Assembly: GCF_041296385.1 (NCBI RefSeq)
Contig: NC_091015.1
Coordinates: forward strand, 89,202,004-89,266,003
Source of the DNA: Aphelocoma coerulescens
Taxonomy: Eukaryota; Chordata; Aves; Passeriformes; Corvidae
Reading direction: 5' to 3'
DNA: 64,000 nt
Program-made: the position numbers and the translations under genes
Notes under the pieces: model-generated
Database searches by the model: none
What the model was told of the DNA's origin: nothing
What the model saw: only the letters and a program-made list of their open reading frames with translations
In this document: positions 22,920 to 37,100 of the stretch, one piece after another
Layout of the letters: each line of letters starts with the position of its first letter
Position numbering within the stretch: position 1 is the stretch's first letter

Positions 22920-25900
22920 GGCTGTGACAGAGATGGTCTAGTGATCATCTAATAAATGCTGGTGGCTGACTTCAGACCATCACCCCATGAAATCATAAAA
23001 ATTCAAAATAACCACCTGTGAAATAGCTCAGGAAAGGGCTTAAATGAGGTCCTGGGCAATCAGAATCATGCCCCAAGGCAGGCTAGGTAGGGACAGTCAG
23101 GGTTAATAGTGCCTTCAGATGTCATACAGCAGTCAAAATAATGAATGTCTTGGACATTTTAACTATGCTTATGCTATGATTTTTGTGTTTGGTTTAGTGT
23201 TACCTAAGCCAGACTTTAGTCCTCCATTCCAGGTCCAAATATTATTTTCATGCGCAAACCCTAAGTCCTAAAAGCTACCATTCACAGATATTTGAGAGAA
23301 GTGTTTAATCTACACATGGATTAAGTACGAAGAGATGCAGTTTGATCCCTAAACTAAAAACATATCAAAAGTATACCCCTTTATACAGTGTACACTGTTA
23401 CAACCACCTGTAACCTGCATCTCTTGCGCCTTAAACTTAGCATGTAAAATGAAAATTACTTGATCACAAAAGTCTGCTTCTAGCAGATGGAAAACTGTAC
23501 CTCATGTTTCTGAGCCAGTGAAACTGGTGAAGCCCAGTAACAGCTATCTCAGCTAAAGAGCTGCCATTGAGAGCTTCCTCATTCCTTCTTTATTCGCTGT
23601 GCCCAGTTCAAGCATCATTTCCAAAAAGTGCTCCAATTAGGAGGTTTGGTAAAGTTTCCAAGTCACATTTCTGTGGGATGAGGAAGTCCAGCATAATGAC
23701 TGTCAGAAACAGACACAGCACATCCATTGAGCTATGAATGCTGCTTCCTCTCCTGCTTTTCTTTGACCACTATTCATTTATTCAGTAAAGAAAGCACTAG
23801 TAACTAGTATTAGCAACTGCTGTGCCTTCAGAATTTGCCACTCCATAGTTCCAGAGATGAAAATCCCCTTTCTCCTTTCACACTGGGTAGGAAACCTGGT
23901 GTCTGTCTCCTCATGCTCTGAGGTGGTTTTGTAAAGCCCAGATACAGCTGAGAAGTTGTTTCAGTAGCTTCAGACACTGCGCATTGAGATGGTGGTTGCC
24001 ATACTCTCTTGTGCATGAAGGACACAGAAGTAGCTGCCCTAGTTATGTCCAAACCACCATCTATCACCCATAGACATCTGCAAATTATTTTGTTTTCTGT
24101 ATAAATGTCCTCATGTCACTTACCCTTGGTCTGGTACTGAGCTTCCACTAACCGTGTGTGGCTTTATGTGTATGCCTTAATGATATTTATTATATATTTA
24201 TTATTTATTGTATCAGTTATTTATTAGTACTTATAGATTTTTTTCCTGAGAGAACTACTGATATCCTTAGTTTTATTCAGCCTCTTTAAATAAATATAAT
24301 TCAAATGTTTCTGAGCATCAAGCAATGGTGATTCATCTGCAGCATTGTAAGTCACTGTGGTTCCCCAGAAAGGGAACAGCAGGGGAGTTATGCATCCATT
24401 CCTAGGCTTTCCCAGTCTCATACTGTACACAAAACTTCCTCAACAATTTAAAAAGACAGAACTGTGATTTAGAGTAACATAGTCATGCTTCCCTTGCTAC
24501 CAGAGGCATAAGAAAAGGACAAAGGACAGAGCAGAGAGAAAGCATGGGTGCATGAAGCCAGTCGTGTCTTAAGTTGTCATGGTTAAACTCAGGAGTATGA
24601 AGATCCAGTGCTCTTCCTAAATGAAATCTGATTTAATCAGCTTGATTAAAATTCCTGATTTGAATCCCTGAGGTAAATAGCTCAGCTCATGCATTAGAGC
24701 TAAACTTTCAACAAGAACATTCTAGTTTAGGAAATGGTTTGAGGTAAAAGAAAGCAAAGCAGTAAACCCAGCCTGGAGGAATGTCTCATCCTCACAGTGG
24801 TCTGGCAGGTTGCTTCCTGGGGGTAGAAGACATAAGCCAGAACTGCAGTACAGGCTTGTGAAATGGAAAATGGAAGGGAGAAACCAGATAACTTCATAGA
24901 AAGTTTCAATCTTAAAATAGAGTTGTTTTAAGCAAGCAGTATCCTGCAGAGAGCAGAGACTGTGTGTGTGCTTATTTCTGCTTCTAAGATTTCTCTGCTG
25001 CCCATCACAGGAGATCTGTATGAACATGATTGCTAAAGGCTGTAATTTAAAACCTAGAACAATGCATTAATAAATCTGACAAAGAACACAATGAGCACAA
25101 GTCAGACTTGGGAACTGCAGCAAATGCTGGAAAGCTGATGTGGCTACAAAAACTTTGTCTCATGACCGCCTGGATTGCTTTTACATGAGTCACCCGACCT
25201 CAGAATGTGGTCCTGCAAGGTCTGGGCTTTCCGAATACCCTTATTGGGGTTTTATTGTTTCTCAGGTTTCACACTGCAGGACTGTCATTCCAGAAAATGA
25301 CAATGGATCTGATGGAAGCATCCCCAGAGGGTGACTAGTGATTCATTTTGAGTGCTGTGATAAAATTGCATGAATATTTTGGTTACGAGTTGAACAGGAT
25401 GCTAATGCGGTGACTACACTTACAGGGACCTCTAATGTGGTATTAAGAAAACCTAGTATATATTTGTGATCATGTATTCACTACATGTTAAACATGTCTG
25501 CATCAGAACAGTAAAAGAGGTCCACAGAGCTAAATCACTGTAAAATGGCTAAACTAAAACCAGAAAAACAATATACTAACTTAAGAGTCCTGATTTACTG
25601 AGAGACATGAAAAGATCACACTTGTTATAACTAACAAAGAATATCCCTTCAGAATATCAGTTCTACCACTGAAGTCAAATCCTAACTTACTCAATTGCTG
25701 GGTCATTAGACTTCAGATTTCAGCCTACACCATGAGGTTTGAATTCTGTAGCCTGCCTAAATCCAGATTTGGGAATTCAATTCTAATCCATCTTGACTTA
25801 TTACCAGCTTCCTACCTACTTTTCTCCCCACAGACCCCAAGACTATATTTTCTTTAATGTCAGAAAGGAAATGTTCTCTTTGAAAATTTCAATCTTATTT

Positions 25901-28321
25901 CAATAGCTTCGAGCTGCTGAAATTGACAGGGCTGCATTTTAAGTTTCATTTTAATTTCTGTAGGTATTTAAGCAGTTCTCCTACTCCTATTTTTAAAATA
26001 AAATCTGTAATCCACTTCTCACTTTCAAATAGATCTACATTGGGTGAAGCAGGCTTTGGCATGGAGGTGACTACAATCCAGAGACCAACATTTTTATTAA
26101 ATGTTGTTTCACTTTTTTTTCCCACTTCTGGAGCAGATACACTGTGAATCAAACCTTTAATCTGAGTGATTGATATGCCAATTTATGTCTTCTTTGCTTT
26201 GATCTTTTAGTCCTACCACAGAGCAAATTTGGCCTCATACTTGGAAAATCCCATGGTTATAATGTCTGCTTTTTCTCACTTCCCATTCTGAAATAGTTGT
26301 CTTTTTTGTGGTTCCTTTGAGAAGTGTAGCCCAGCATCTCCTCTTGAGAATTTTTTCCCTGTTATTTAGACAACTGAAGACCACTGCTTCAAGATTTTTC
26401 TTATTATTACATTGCAGCAAGTCACATGGTAGAGATCTTAATGAATTAAAAAAATTTAAGCATGCATTCAAAAAAATTGCAAGTGTGCATGACTTTTAAG
26501 TACCTGCTAAAGTCTCATTAAGCTCATGCCTGAAGTAAAATCCACCTAAGTATTTTACTGAACAGAGCCCTTTTGGATAAGATCCAAAGCACATTGCAGC
26601 CAGTCAAAAATTCCCATTGACTTCAGTGGGCTCCCAGCCGATTCCTGGGAGGTATTGTGTGTGTGAAGTTCAGCACTTCTGCCAAACTTCAGTTCTTGCT
26701 CTGACATGTGTTCTTTAGCTTTTTTACACTGTCTCCTCTCAGCAGAAAAATGTAAAAATGTTAAGGCCTCCCTGAAAGGTCAGAAGAGTTTTTCACCACT
26801 GCTTTAAATGCACTCTGGTCAAAACTGAGGTATTTGAGAAACATTCCTTTCATCCTATGGGAACAATAAAAGTAAATAATTTCAGGTCTAATATATGATA
26901 TGCAGCTTTAGAATTTTGAGGTTACCTTAGTATTTTTATACTAATACCATATCACATTGCAAATACGATATACATGCATAAACATGTATAGATTATTGTG
27001 CATAATCACAATCTTTGAATGGTTTAAATAGTTAACAAAATATTTTTCTTTTTCAGAATTACAACTTTAAGAAGTTTATATTCTGTTGGAAATTTTAAAA
27101 TAGAAATATTTTCAGTTCAAATTAAAATCAAATTTCTGACTGTTCAATTTTCCATAGAAGAAAAGTTTGTTTTTTTCTGTTGATATCTTCTAGAGCATTT
27201 CAGATGATATAGGCTTCTGTATTTACTTCTCACTGTAGCCTTTTACTAGTAAACATGGAAATCCACTATTGAACATCTTCCTTTATTAAAAATACTTCTT
27301 CGTTATGTATACAACCAGTACCAGAACACAGAACTCAGCTTGCACAAATGAACCTTCCAAGAGCACAATGCATCAGACATTAATCTTAAATGGGGGCTCA
27401 CCGTTAATCATAGTGTAGCTCAGACGTGGAGATTTATACTAGGACTATTCTGTTAATTAGTGAGCACAAGTACACGTGGCACTTTCACCTTGGCTTGCCT
27501 GTTGGAAGCAACTTAGAAGCACTAATAAATTCCTTCTAAAATAGCCTCTCAAATAAATGTACTTTGTATACAATGTGACAAGCTAAGCTAAATTCAGCAG
27601 AGGAGAGCTCTGGTTTCTGGGAACTGTGTTAGTTTTGTAGCAGCTTCATTAAATATAAAAATTGAGGCTAAAATCTTAAGAAGTCTTAAGAGCAATGAAT
27701 GTCTGAAGTCTAATAAGCTATACTGGTCCAATGCAGCTGCAGAACCAGTCAGTTGAATGTAAAAGTGAATAACAAGAATCTAATAAAAAGAAGCCTCTGC
27801 TTTATTAAGATAATACATGCAATTTCTTTTTTGTGGTCCCTGAATTTTCAAAGAGCTTCTTTACTTTCTTGCTATCTTCTCACTGAAGCTGTTGGAAGGG
27901 TGCTTGATGGTGCAGACAGGGAGCCTGCCTTCAAGGAGCCCTCAAATACATTGAGTCATAGGTTATACATGCTAGAGGGATCGGGAAAAAAAAATTAAAA
28001 ACTCAAATTTATCACTTGCACTGCCTTTGCAGAACACATGGCTATGGCAACCAGTATTAGCTGCTAGAGCAGTCCTGGCTTGGTACAAACCTTGGCAGCC
28101 AAACGCTGCTTCCTTTGAAGCACCTTGACTTACTAGAGTGCATTCTGTTCTTACCCCACCACTCTCACAGGGGAAGGAGTCAAATATTTATTAGTTATTT
28201 GTATGAGAAGTCTTTCCTACATGTTTAGAAATGCAGATGTGAAGGACTGTGTTTATTTTGTGTGACAACTGAGTTATGAAATGCTTTCCACACCTGGAAT
28301 GCTACATTAACTGAGTAGCAG
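22920..28321. other. No gene recognised
   Basis: AT-rich non-coding DNA right of the retroelement cluster. An AT-rich TTTATTA-type stretch lies near 24,185-24,235, and one old repeat remnant at 26.6 kb is listed separately. Confidence 0.5.
26575..26640. repeat. Remnant of an old amniote repeat with CATTGACTTCAGTGGG motif
   Basis: GATCCAAAGCACATTGCAG followed by CCCATTGACTTCAGTGGGCT resembles an ancient interspersed repeat seen in bird, turtle and crocodile DNA, where 'cattgacttcaatggg' pairs with a nearby inverted copy. Identification is from memory of the motif. Confidence 0.45.
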
Positions 28322-29253
<932 letters not shown>

Positions 29254-32043
29254 AGAAAATCTCTATTTACACTGTATGTGAAAGGTGACTGAATTTTTTT
29301 CAAGGGAATTTAAGTCTCTCTCTCTGTGCCTGGGGAGTCACTGTACTGGCTTTGGATTGGCCTTTCACCATAACAGTGATTCAAAGTGTGTTTTTCCTGT
29401 AAAGAGAAAAATTAAAATCATTGCCAGTCATCTCCTTCAAACATTTTTCCTCCTCCATCTTCTCTGCCTGCCTGTTATTTATAGCAGTGACTCTTGCAAG
29501 TTGAAGAAAAAATCAGAGAAAATGGTAATTTGAAAAATCAGCAGTTGATACTACTTTGAATTTGTCCTCTCCCACACTAAAATCAGGGGTGGTGTAATTA
29601 ATTCTTGCAGCATTTTGCACAAGCCAATGCTGGTTTTGCAAAGACCTTGTTCTGCAAGGACCTTGTTCTTCAATCATTACTAGTCAAAGCAAAATTTCCC
29701 TCAGCTTCATTCAGAACAAGATTAGGATACACATTGTCTTTTCTTTCTTTGTCTTTTAACATGTGAAGCAGTCCTTGCTAGGATAAACATAGATAAAGTA
29801 AAGAGGTTATTGGAACAAAAAAGTACAGTGACTTCTTTAACTCAATAACAAAAATTACATTCAAAGTAGTTAAAAAACAACCAACCAACCAAACAAAAAA
29901 ACAAAACCAAAACCAAAGAGAAATAAGAAAGCCTTTAAAGCAAATAAATCTGATCACTGCTGTAGACACAGGGAAAGTGGGATGCTGGTACATAAGAGAA
30001 AAAATGTCGATAATTTTTTTAGAGTATATTTGATAGATTCTTTAGAAGAAACAATGGTCAGGAGAGCTACAGAGTAAAGCAAAACTCCACAACAGAGACT
30101 CTATACTTACAATATGTCAGTAGTGTCCACCTGCAGAGAATCATAGAACTATTGCAAAGGGAAAAGTGCCAAAAACTGCTGAGTCTGTAAGTAAAGAGAG
30201 AAAATGAATAGGAGAGAGCGGAGGAAGCCTCCACCCTTTGCGCTTTCCTGACCTCTTAAGTTTAGCTAGTGCTTTTAAATCCTCTCACTGACTGTTTCCC
30301 TGGTGCTTCTCTGGCAACTTACCCCTCTCATAGACTAGTTAAACCAAGAGACAGTAATTTATACTTCTATAATTCACATAATGACTCTTCATCGTCCCAG
30401 GATAATCCGAAACATTTTCTTTCTTAGTGGAGCATTAGCTTGTGTTGTACAGATACCTACATAAAGGCAGCTTACCAAAATACCCAGCTGGAACAGCATT
30501 GTACACAGAGGTTTAATAACTCTCTATACTTTTGGATAATTTAATAGAGCTGGTATTATTACAAATACATGAAAATATAAGCTGTTCAGCTTTGCATCTC
30601 ACCAGCATTATTTCTCCCCCTGTTTTCTCAGCAGCTATACCAGTGATATAGCAGAGCAGCCCCATCACCGTTTTTCCCCTCAGATTTTCCTGACAGTGCT
30701 TGGTCAGACTAGAATGCTTGGCTGCAAGTCCCCTGGACTCTGAGAGGAAAGGGAAGTGGGAGGAAAAGTGGGCTACGTGATTAACTAGCACGTGCCTGAT
30801 TCCAGCAGTTAATAAGGAAAAGCACAGATATCTTCTCCAGGACAAGGCTGCGTTGTTTTCGGTTTGGCTTTCCAAAATCAAAATGAGTTAGGCTGTCATT
30901 CTGTAATGCATGCTACTTCTTTACCTGCTGCCTTACTGCTTAGGCACTTGAAGCCCAAACTAGGTGTGACTGTTTTACACTGATTTCAAGCTTTGTTTTA
31001 GAGTGAGACCATTTTTTAAACTTTCTGCATTATTTTCCTCTTCATTAAGAGTAGAGAATACATTTCAGAACATTTCAGAATGCTTCAGGCTCTAAAATCT
31101 TAAAAATAGAGCTGATCTCCTAAAAATAATATGTATTAGTCAAGAAATTGCTAACTGCTGCACAATAAGAAATCAATAATAATAAAAATATTTTCTCTCC
31201 CTGACATCCACTGCCTGCTTCAAGCCTCTAGCACCTCTAGGGAGCTGTTCTGGTTATACTCTTAGGCAGTTGCTTTAAAACTAAGCAAATTGAGGGTACA
31301 AAGTTTTGAAAAATTGCTTTGTCTTTGTCCCAAGGTAGAAAAATATGTCATTAAATATAAAGTCATGATAGAGCAGGGATATCTGTGACTGTCTGGGTTA
31401 CCAGCCATAACATGTGGCTATACTTCACTGTATGAAATGACTGGGCCCACTGCAGCAGCTATAAGTAATGGGTGTATACTCACTGCCATTTTTCTTCCAC
31501 AGGGAAATCAATATATCAAATATAGCTCGTAGTCCGTGCGTGGAAAACGCCGAAGTACCTGTTCTATAATCCCATTCATTTAATGAATAGAAGTAGCATC
31601 ACTTCTGAACAGTTAGTACAGATAATGAGCGTTATGAGCCATTGCAATCATTGTAATACCAAATACTTTACACATAGGAGAAATTTGGAATACTTCCCTA
31701 AAAGAAAATTATGAGAACTAGAAGTACTGAAATTTTCCAGAGGGGGAAAAAAAAATAATTAAACCACAGTGCTATTTCATCTCTCTTAGATCTTTGTTAA
31801 CCACATCAGGAAGAGAAAAAGGAGCTGTCTTCTCTTCATTAACCATGTTTAGCTTTGATACAATGGCGCAAGGAACATGGCTCTCCCCTTAGTTATTCAG
31901 TAACTTCTCACGACGATTCCAATTGTACACTCTGTAAGAAACTCATGTTTCTTATTTGTAAAAGATAACGCTGTTCAATAAAGATTAGGGACTTCCTGGG
32001 AGTATTATAAATAGGGACAGGCAAGTATGAAAGCACTTCATGC

Positions 32044-32130
32044 CTGCCTGTATCTGCAAAGTGATAAAACAGTGGAGAAAACCTACACGGTAACAGGGTA
32101 AGCCATCCACTGTTTCAGATACCAGGTGAG
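32044..32130. repeat. Diverged repeat pair, copy 1
   Basis: CTGCCTGTATCTGCAAAGTG through ACAGGG to ATACCAGGTGAG aligns almost without gaps with 34,034-34,122. The two copies match at roughly four of five positions by eye. Family unknown; possibly an ERV-derived or other interspersed repeat. Confidence 0.65.
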
Positions 32131-33614
32131 AGGAATCTTTGGGAACCACCCATGTATAAACAGTCCAGATTTGGTGGAAGGGCATGGCTGATTATTCAGC
32201 AATTCCAGTTTTTCTTATGGAAAAGATGGATCTTGCTTACATGCAGGTGTGCCTGTTGAACAATTTTAATTTTTTTTATTTCATTCTAATAGCTTTAATG
32301 ATTATTTTAACAGCATAATTTTCCTGACTAAAATAATGGGAAGTTGAATGTGTAGTCTTGTCCCTAAACTCCCTGAAATTTGGAAGAATTTTGACAAACT
32401 AAGGTGGGAGGGGTGGGGGACACATGAAATCTATGGTGGTTTCCAAAAATCCTGATATAAGCCCCAGAAGTTTCTGCAGGTACTTTGCTCTGAAGCTTTG
32501 GTGTTGATGGATGCCAGAAGTCAAGACAAAGTTCAGAGGGAGAAGAACCCATGGAGTCTTCAACTGGAAAGAGTTTGAAAGAATCCTCAAAATTGTTAGC
32601 TCCTGTGTTTTAAATGGACCTAATTATTCTGACGCATATGGCTGAGTCACTTATGAGCAGCTTCTTGTGCCCAAATGTGGCTGTGTGGAGATGCAGGAGG
32701 GCTCAAGAGAGTCTGACCTAGCTTCAGTTTCTAATCTTGTTGCACTCTCCCCACAACAAAAATGAAAGGCTTAGAAAATAATTTTCTCTTAAGGATAAAA
32801 AGAGGGAATTTAAAATTTTGTGGTTTCCTCTGTGCCTATCCCAGCTCCGAATTAACTCAGTACTGGTATATCTATGCACAGGCCAGCACAAAAGAAAAAG
32901 CACAGAACAGCAATGATTGCTCAGCAGTCAGCACTGTACATGAGGCAGGGATTTTCCAGGTCTTTTTTATCCAGTTCATCACTACAATTTGATGTTCCAA
33001 TTCTGCCAAATCAGCAGAAGTACTTCTTGAAAGAAAGCCTCACCCAGTTCTGCACAGGCAGCACTCTAAGAGTTCGCTGGGTTACTGGCACTTTTCATCA
33101 GAGATCCACTGTGAATTGCACTTTTAAATAAAGCACACAAAGATTAGAAAATTCTCACTCGTGCTGGACATATTCATATGCCCAAGGGGATTTATAACAA
33201 CTGATGATTTTGCCCAGTAGAAATAGCAATATGGTCCTTGCCTATAGCAGGCTGAGACATGAAGTGAAGAATGTGTGAGGAAGCTTGTGAACAAAACACA
33301 TGCTGTTGTTTCTCATTTGTGGAGTGATTGATGTACACAGAAGAAAAGTAAACAGTTTTGCCTATTGATGGCCTGGTGGACAAAAGAATGGCTGGAATGA
33401 AACCATGTAAGAGGAGGAGGGGAAAGTGAAGTAAAATTGAGAAATATTTAATTGCAGGCACTCAGACAACACTTCAAAAGTCCATGTAAAAGTACCTTGT
33501 ACTGCCCTTAGTCCTGCTGAAGGCAATGAGGAATGAATTATTATTCCATGAAAGCAGATATAGTCTAACTCTTATTCAGATGAAGGAAAACAGTTGTTAC
33601 TGGGACAACCTTTG

Positions 33615-33830
33615 GTAATCACAGAACCATAGAAAACTTGAAAGACTTTGACTTTCAAAGCCTTTTAGGGCTTTCCATTCCCCTGCCCTAAGGGAGAAGC
33701 AACCATATCCATGTAAATCCTGTCAAAGAGTTCTTGCCATCCTTAAGCTCCCTCAAGGCAGTTCCATGGCCTCCCCAGATAATTTACTGTCCTCCAAGCC
33801 AAGCCCCTTCAGCAGGAGACTGGTGCAGCT
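33615..33830 (-). mobile_element. Possible old CR1 fragment, reverse orientation
   Basis: It starts with AATCACAGAACCATAGAAAAC, like a reversed CR1 tail, then CCCCTGCCCTAAGGGAGAAG and CTCCCTCAAGGCAGTTCC, which resemble diverged CR1 text. Too diverged to be sure. Confidence 0.4.
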
Positions 33831-34033
33831 ACGTCCCAGGTGGAAGGAAGAGCAGCTGGAGGGCAGACAGAGTCAAGGAGTCCTGGTGAGCTGAACTTGG
33901 GCAGATCTTCTCACCCTCGTGGTCAGTCCAGGCCTGGCAGCACACAAAACTGCCAGAGAAGCTGCTCATAAAATGACCTCACTGGGCTAACAGGACCATT
34001 ATTTTTTAAGAAAAATACTAAAACACCATGAAT

Positions 34034-34122
34034 CTGCCTGTATCTTCCTAGTGATAAAGCAGCGGAGAAAATCTACATGGTAACAGGGAAAAGCATGTGG
34101 TGGTTTCAGGTACCAGGTGAGC
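34034..34122. repeat. Diverged repeat pair, copy 2
   Basis: Direct-orientation partner of 32,044-32,130, about 2 kb away. Shared blocks include CTGCCTGTATCT, AGTGATAAA, GGTAACAGGG and TACCAGGTGAG. Similarity fades on both sides. Confidence 0.65.
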
Positions 34123-37100
34123 TGGTACATTTTTGTTTTGTACATGGTTCAAAGGGCAAGGTTGCACATGAACCCTTTTCAGAAGCACAGGAGCTCTCTG
34201 GAAGGCACATGGTATGTATCATGTTCCTTTTAAATGGGTGCTTTGGCTACTTTAGGAAAATCTGGCCTGTCAACTAAAGCATGTACTGGGGACAATAAAG
34301 AGATCCTGAAGAGGAAGGTTAGCCTGAAAGAGGAAGTAAATATCAACATGAGAGAGCTGGAGTGAAAGGAAGATTAAGAGTAGTGTGTGACTTTCTCTGT
34401 GCCTTCTCATGCAGGAAAACCCCTCTACTTTCTTTTTGCATGGTGTGGTTAACCTGCAGCCCATGCTATCTAGACCAGACTGCTAGCTTGTGTCTTGTCT
34501 CCCCATCCATTTAAAGAATTGCTCTGAAAATCATTGTCTTTGCCTTTCACACAGTCTGCAAACTTCTGCTGACATCCCCCAGCCACTGACTCCTTCCCAA
34601 AAGATTCTCTGACCTTGTAATGTCTTTTCAGTCAGCTTCTCTTATCTACACATACCCTGTCACTGACTTGCAACAGATAGATTGATTCTCACTTGCAATG
34701 CCATCAAACTAATTCTAGGATTTTAAAACTGGACAGCAAGGTATAAAATCAATGGAAACAGCCATTCACATAAAAGTTGCTCCCTTCAAAAATCCATATC
34801 TATGGTGAAGCATTATGACTAAAATTGACTGCAATTGGATCTGATTAATAGTAGCATTGGATATGACAGTATCTCATTATACTGTAACTAAAACAGGAAA
34901 TTCACTGAAAATTAGCTCTGATCACTGTTGCCACAGCTTCCATCCCAACCTCTCATCTTTATTAGAAACATTGCATGTATTCAGGGTGTTAGTGAGAAAC
35001 TTGAACTTCACTGACATCATAGTTCATTTCTTTTTACACTCCTATATCCTGCTGTAGAAAGGTTTTATGGTTTTTACGATGCTGAAAAATTTCATGGAGT
35101 ACACCAAAATGTATTTTATTGCATTTGTAATCTAAAATCAGTCTCAGGAATATAAATATCACACAAGAAACCTCTTTAAAGACATTTCAAATGTGATCTC
35201 TTCTATAAATATGATTGCAACAGTGGAAGTGCCTTTCTGGCAAACTAGATGCTCCTCTGATCATTACCAGTTTTGCTTTTGCCTAAAAGTGATATTTATT
35301 CTTGCAGTAGCTACATTTCTGTACTCAGCTTCCTCCTCTGCAGTACTATATGTGGTCCCATTCCTAAGGTGCTGCTCTTCTCAGGAAACAGCCTGCATCT
35401 TTGTCAACTTAGTTCAACCATGAAGTTAAACACCAGTTTTATGTTTATGCCAGCTCACAGGCTTTCAAACTCTTCCACTCTCTGCTTATCTTGATCAAGG
35501 AACTGAATAGCTTTTTTCCAAGTTTTCAGACTTTCAGATGAGAGAAACACCCTCCAGCCCAGGACACTAGAATATATCAGCCACGTTTACTTTTTGAGCA
35601 TTTGGAAGAGAGGAAACAACACACATAAAAACCCTCTGACATCTTTTCCTTGTCCCTGCCATTGGTACAGACACACCAAAGCCAGAGGTAATGAGCTCAG
35701 ATGGAACCCAGTAGCACAGAGCTAGTCTGAATGTTGAAGGTTCATCTGATAGTTTGGGTCATCATCTATTTAGATCTCCATTATTGTAGGCATCTTGGTC
35801 CTGGCAGATTAAACACGAAAAATTGATATAAAATTGGGTCAGGCTTAGCTAGAAAAAGTGTCAATGCAGTGAAAAGTCTGGTCCAACATGTGTGTGATTC
35901 AGCTAAGGTAGAACACCAAGATACAGTGAAAGGCAAAATGCAGGCCCAAGATAAGTGCAGCATGACACACCAGTTTAACACTTACCAGGAAGTACAAACC
36001 ACTTCTTCCTGTTAGCATTAATTTTTATTTTCATTTAGCTTCCATGTGCATGTGTAGAAATGTGCTAAACCTTATGGTGTCTCCTATGTCTTCCAGAAAC
36101 ACCCTGAATCATTCATAAAAACTGACTACATAAAGTCTTGAATAAATCCTTTAAATGTGCCATTTCAAAACTTGTATTACTTTCCCAATTAGTATTCACA
36201 CACCGCTTCAATTGAAATCCAAATCTGTCTGTTATTAGCTTATCACTTAGGTTAACAGTTTAATTCACTCATATCAGACCATTCAATGCTACCTAATATA
36301 ATGTGACATTCTGTTGCTAATCCTTTTTTTTTAGTCTGTATTTAGTAACTGAAATAAAATGATTTTCATAGAGTTCAGTGGACCTAAATCAATAATTTTG
36401 CCAGCTGATGATCTGCCCTCCTATGTTCCAGGTTTTCTCAGCCTGCAATGTGTGGCCAGACACCATTAGTTTGTCCATTTACCCTCCATCAACAGTTATA
36501 CTGTAGAAGTACGATTTTATGAATATGCCCTTGAAAAACTGGCTATCAGAACACTATTTAATATTTATGCTAAATAAAATGGTGGAACAGATTTCTAGGT
36601 AGCTTTAGAGCTTCTTTTACTGGGAAACGTTATTCAAGGTTTAATGGGAGTGAAATTTTCTTTTGCAATGTAGTCATGATATTCTGTTGTGTGCCTTTTG
36701 AAAAAGAAATGCTAACTTGGGAATGATGTCTTTTATTTAAAAATAAAAAAATGAAGTGTAGCTGACAAAGTTCAGATAATTGGACAGAGCAGCAGAGCTT
36801 AAACCAACAATGTATTCAGCATACTGACATGTGATATCTTTTGAAATGTCCATAGGGTCTTTTAGCTTACAGTGAGACATTGCAGAATCCTGGACTGTTG
36901 CAGAATAAAGGCTTTGCTTTTTCAGATATGTGCCAATTTCCAGTAACTTAATTATTTTTTCATCTTCTCCTTTCCACCAGATCAATGAATATTCTACTTG
37001 GTAAATGTAGAAGGCTTTTCCACCTCAGCCCAGAATCCTGCAAGTAATGCCAGAACTCTATAAAAAAATTCGAAGCCAGAAAAATGTGGTTAGTGGAGCA

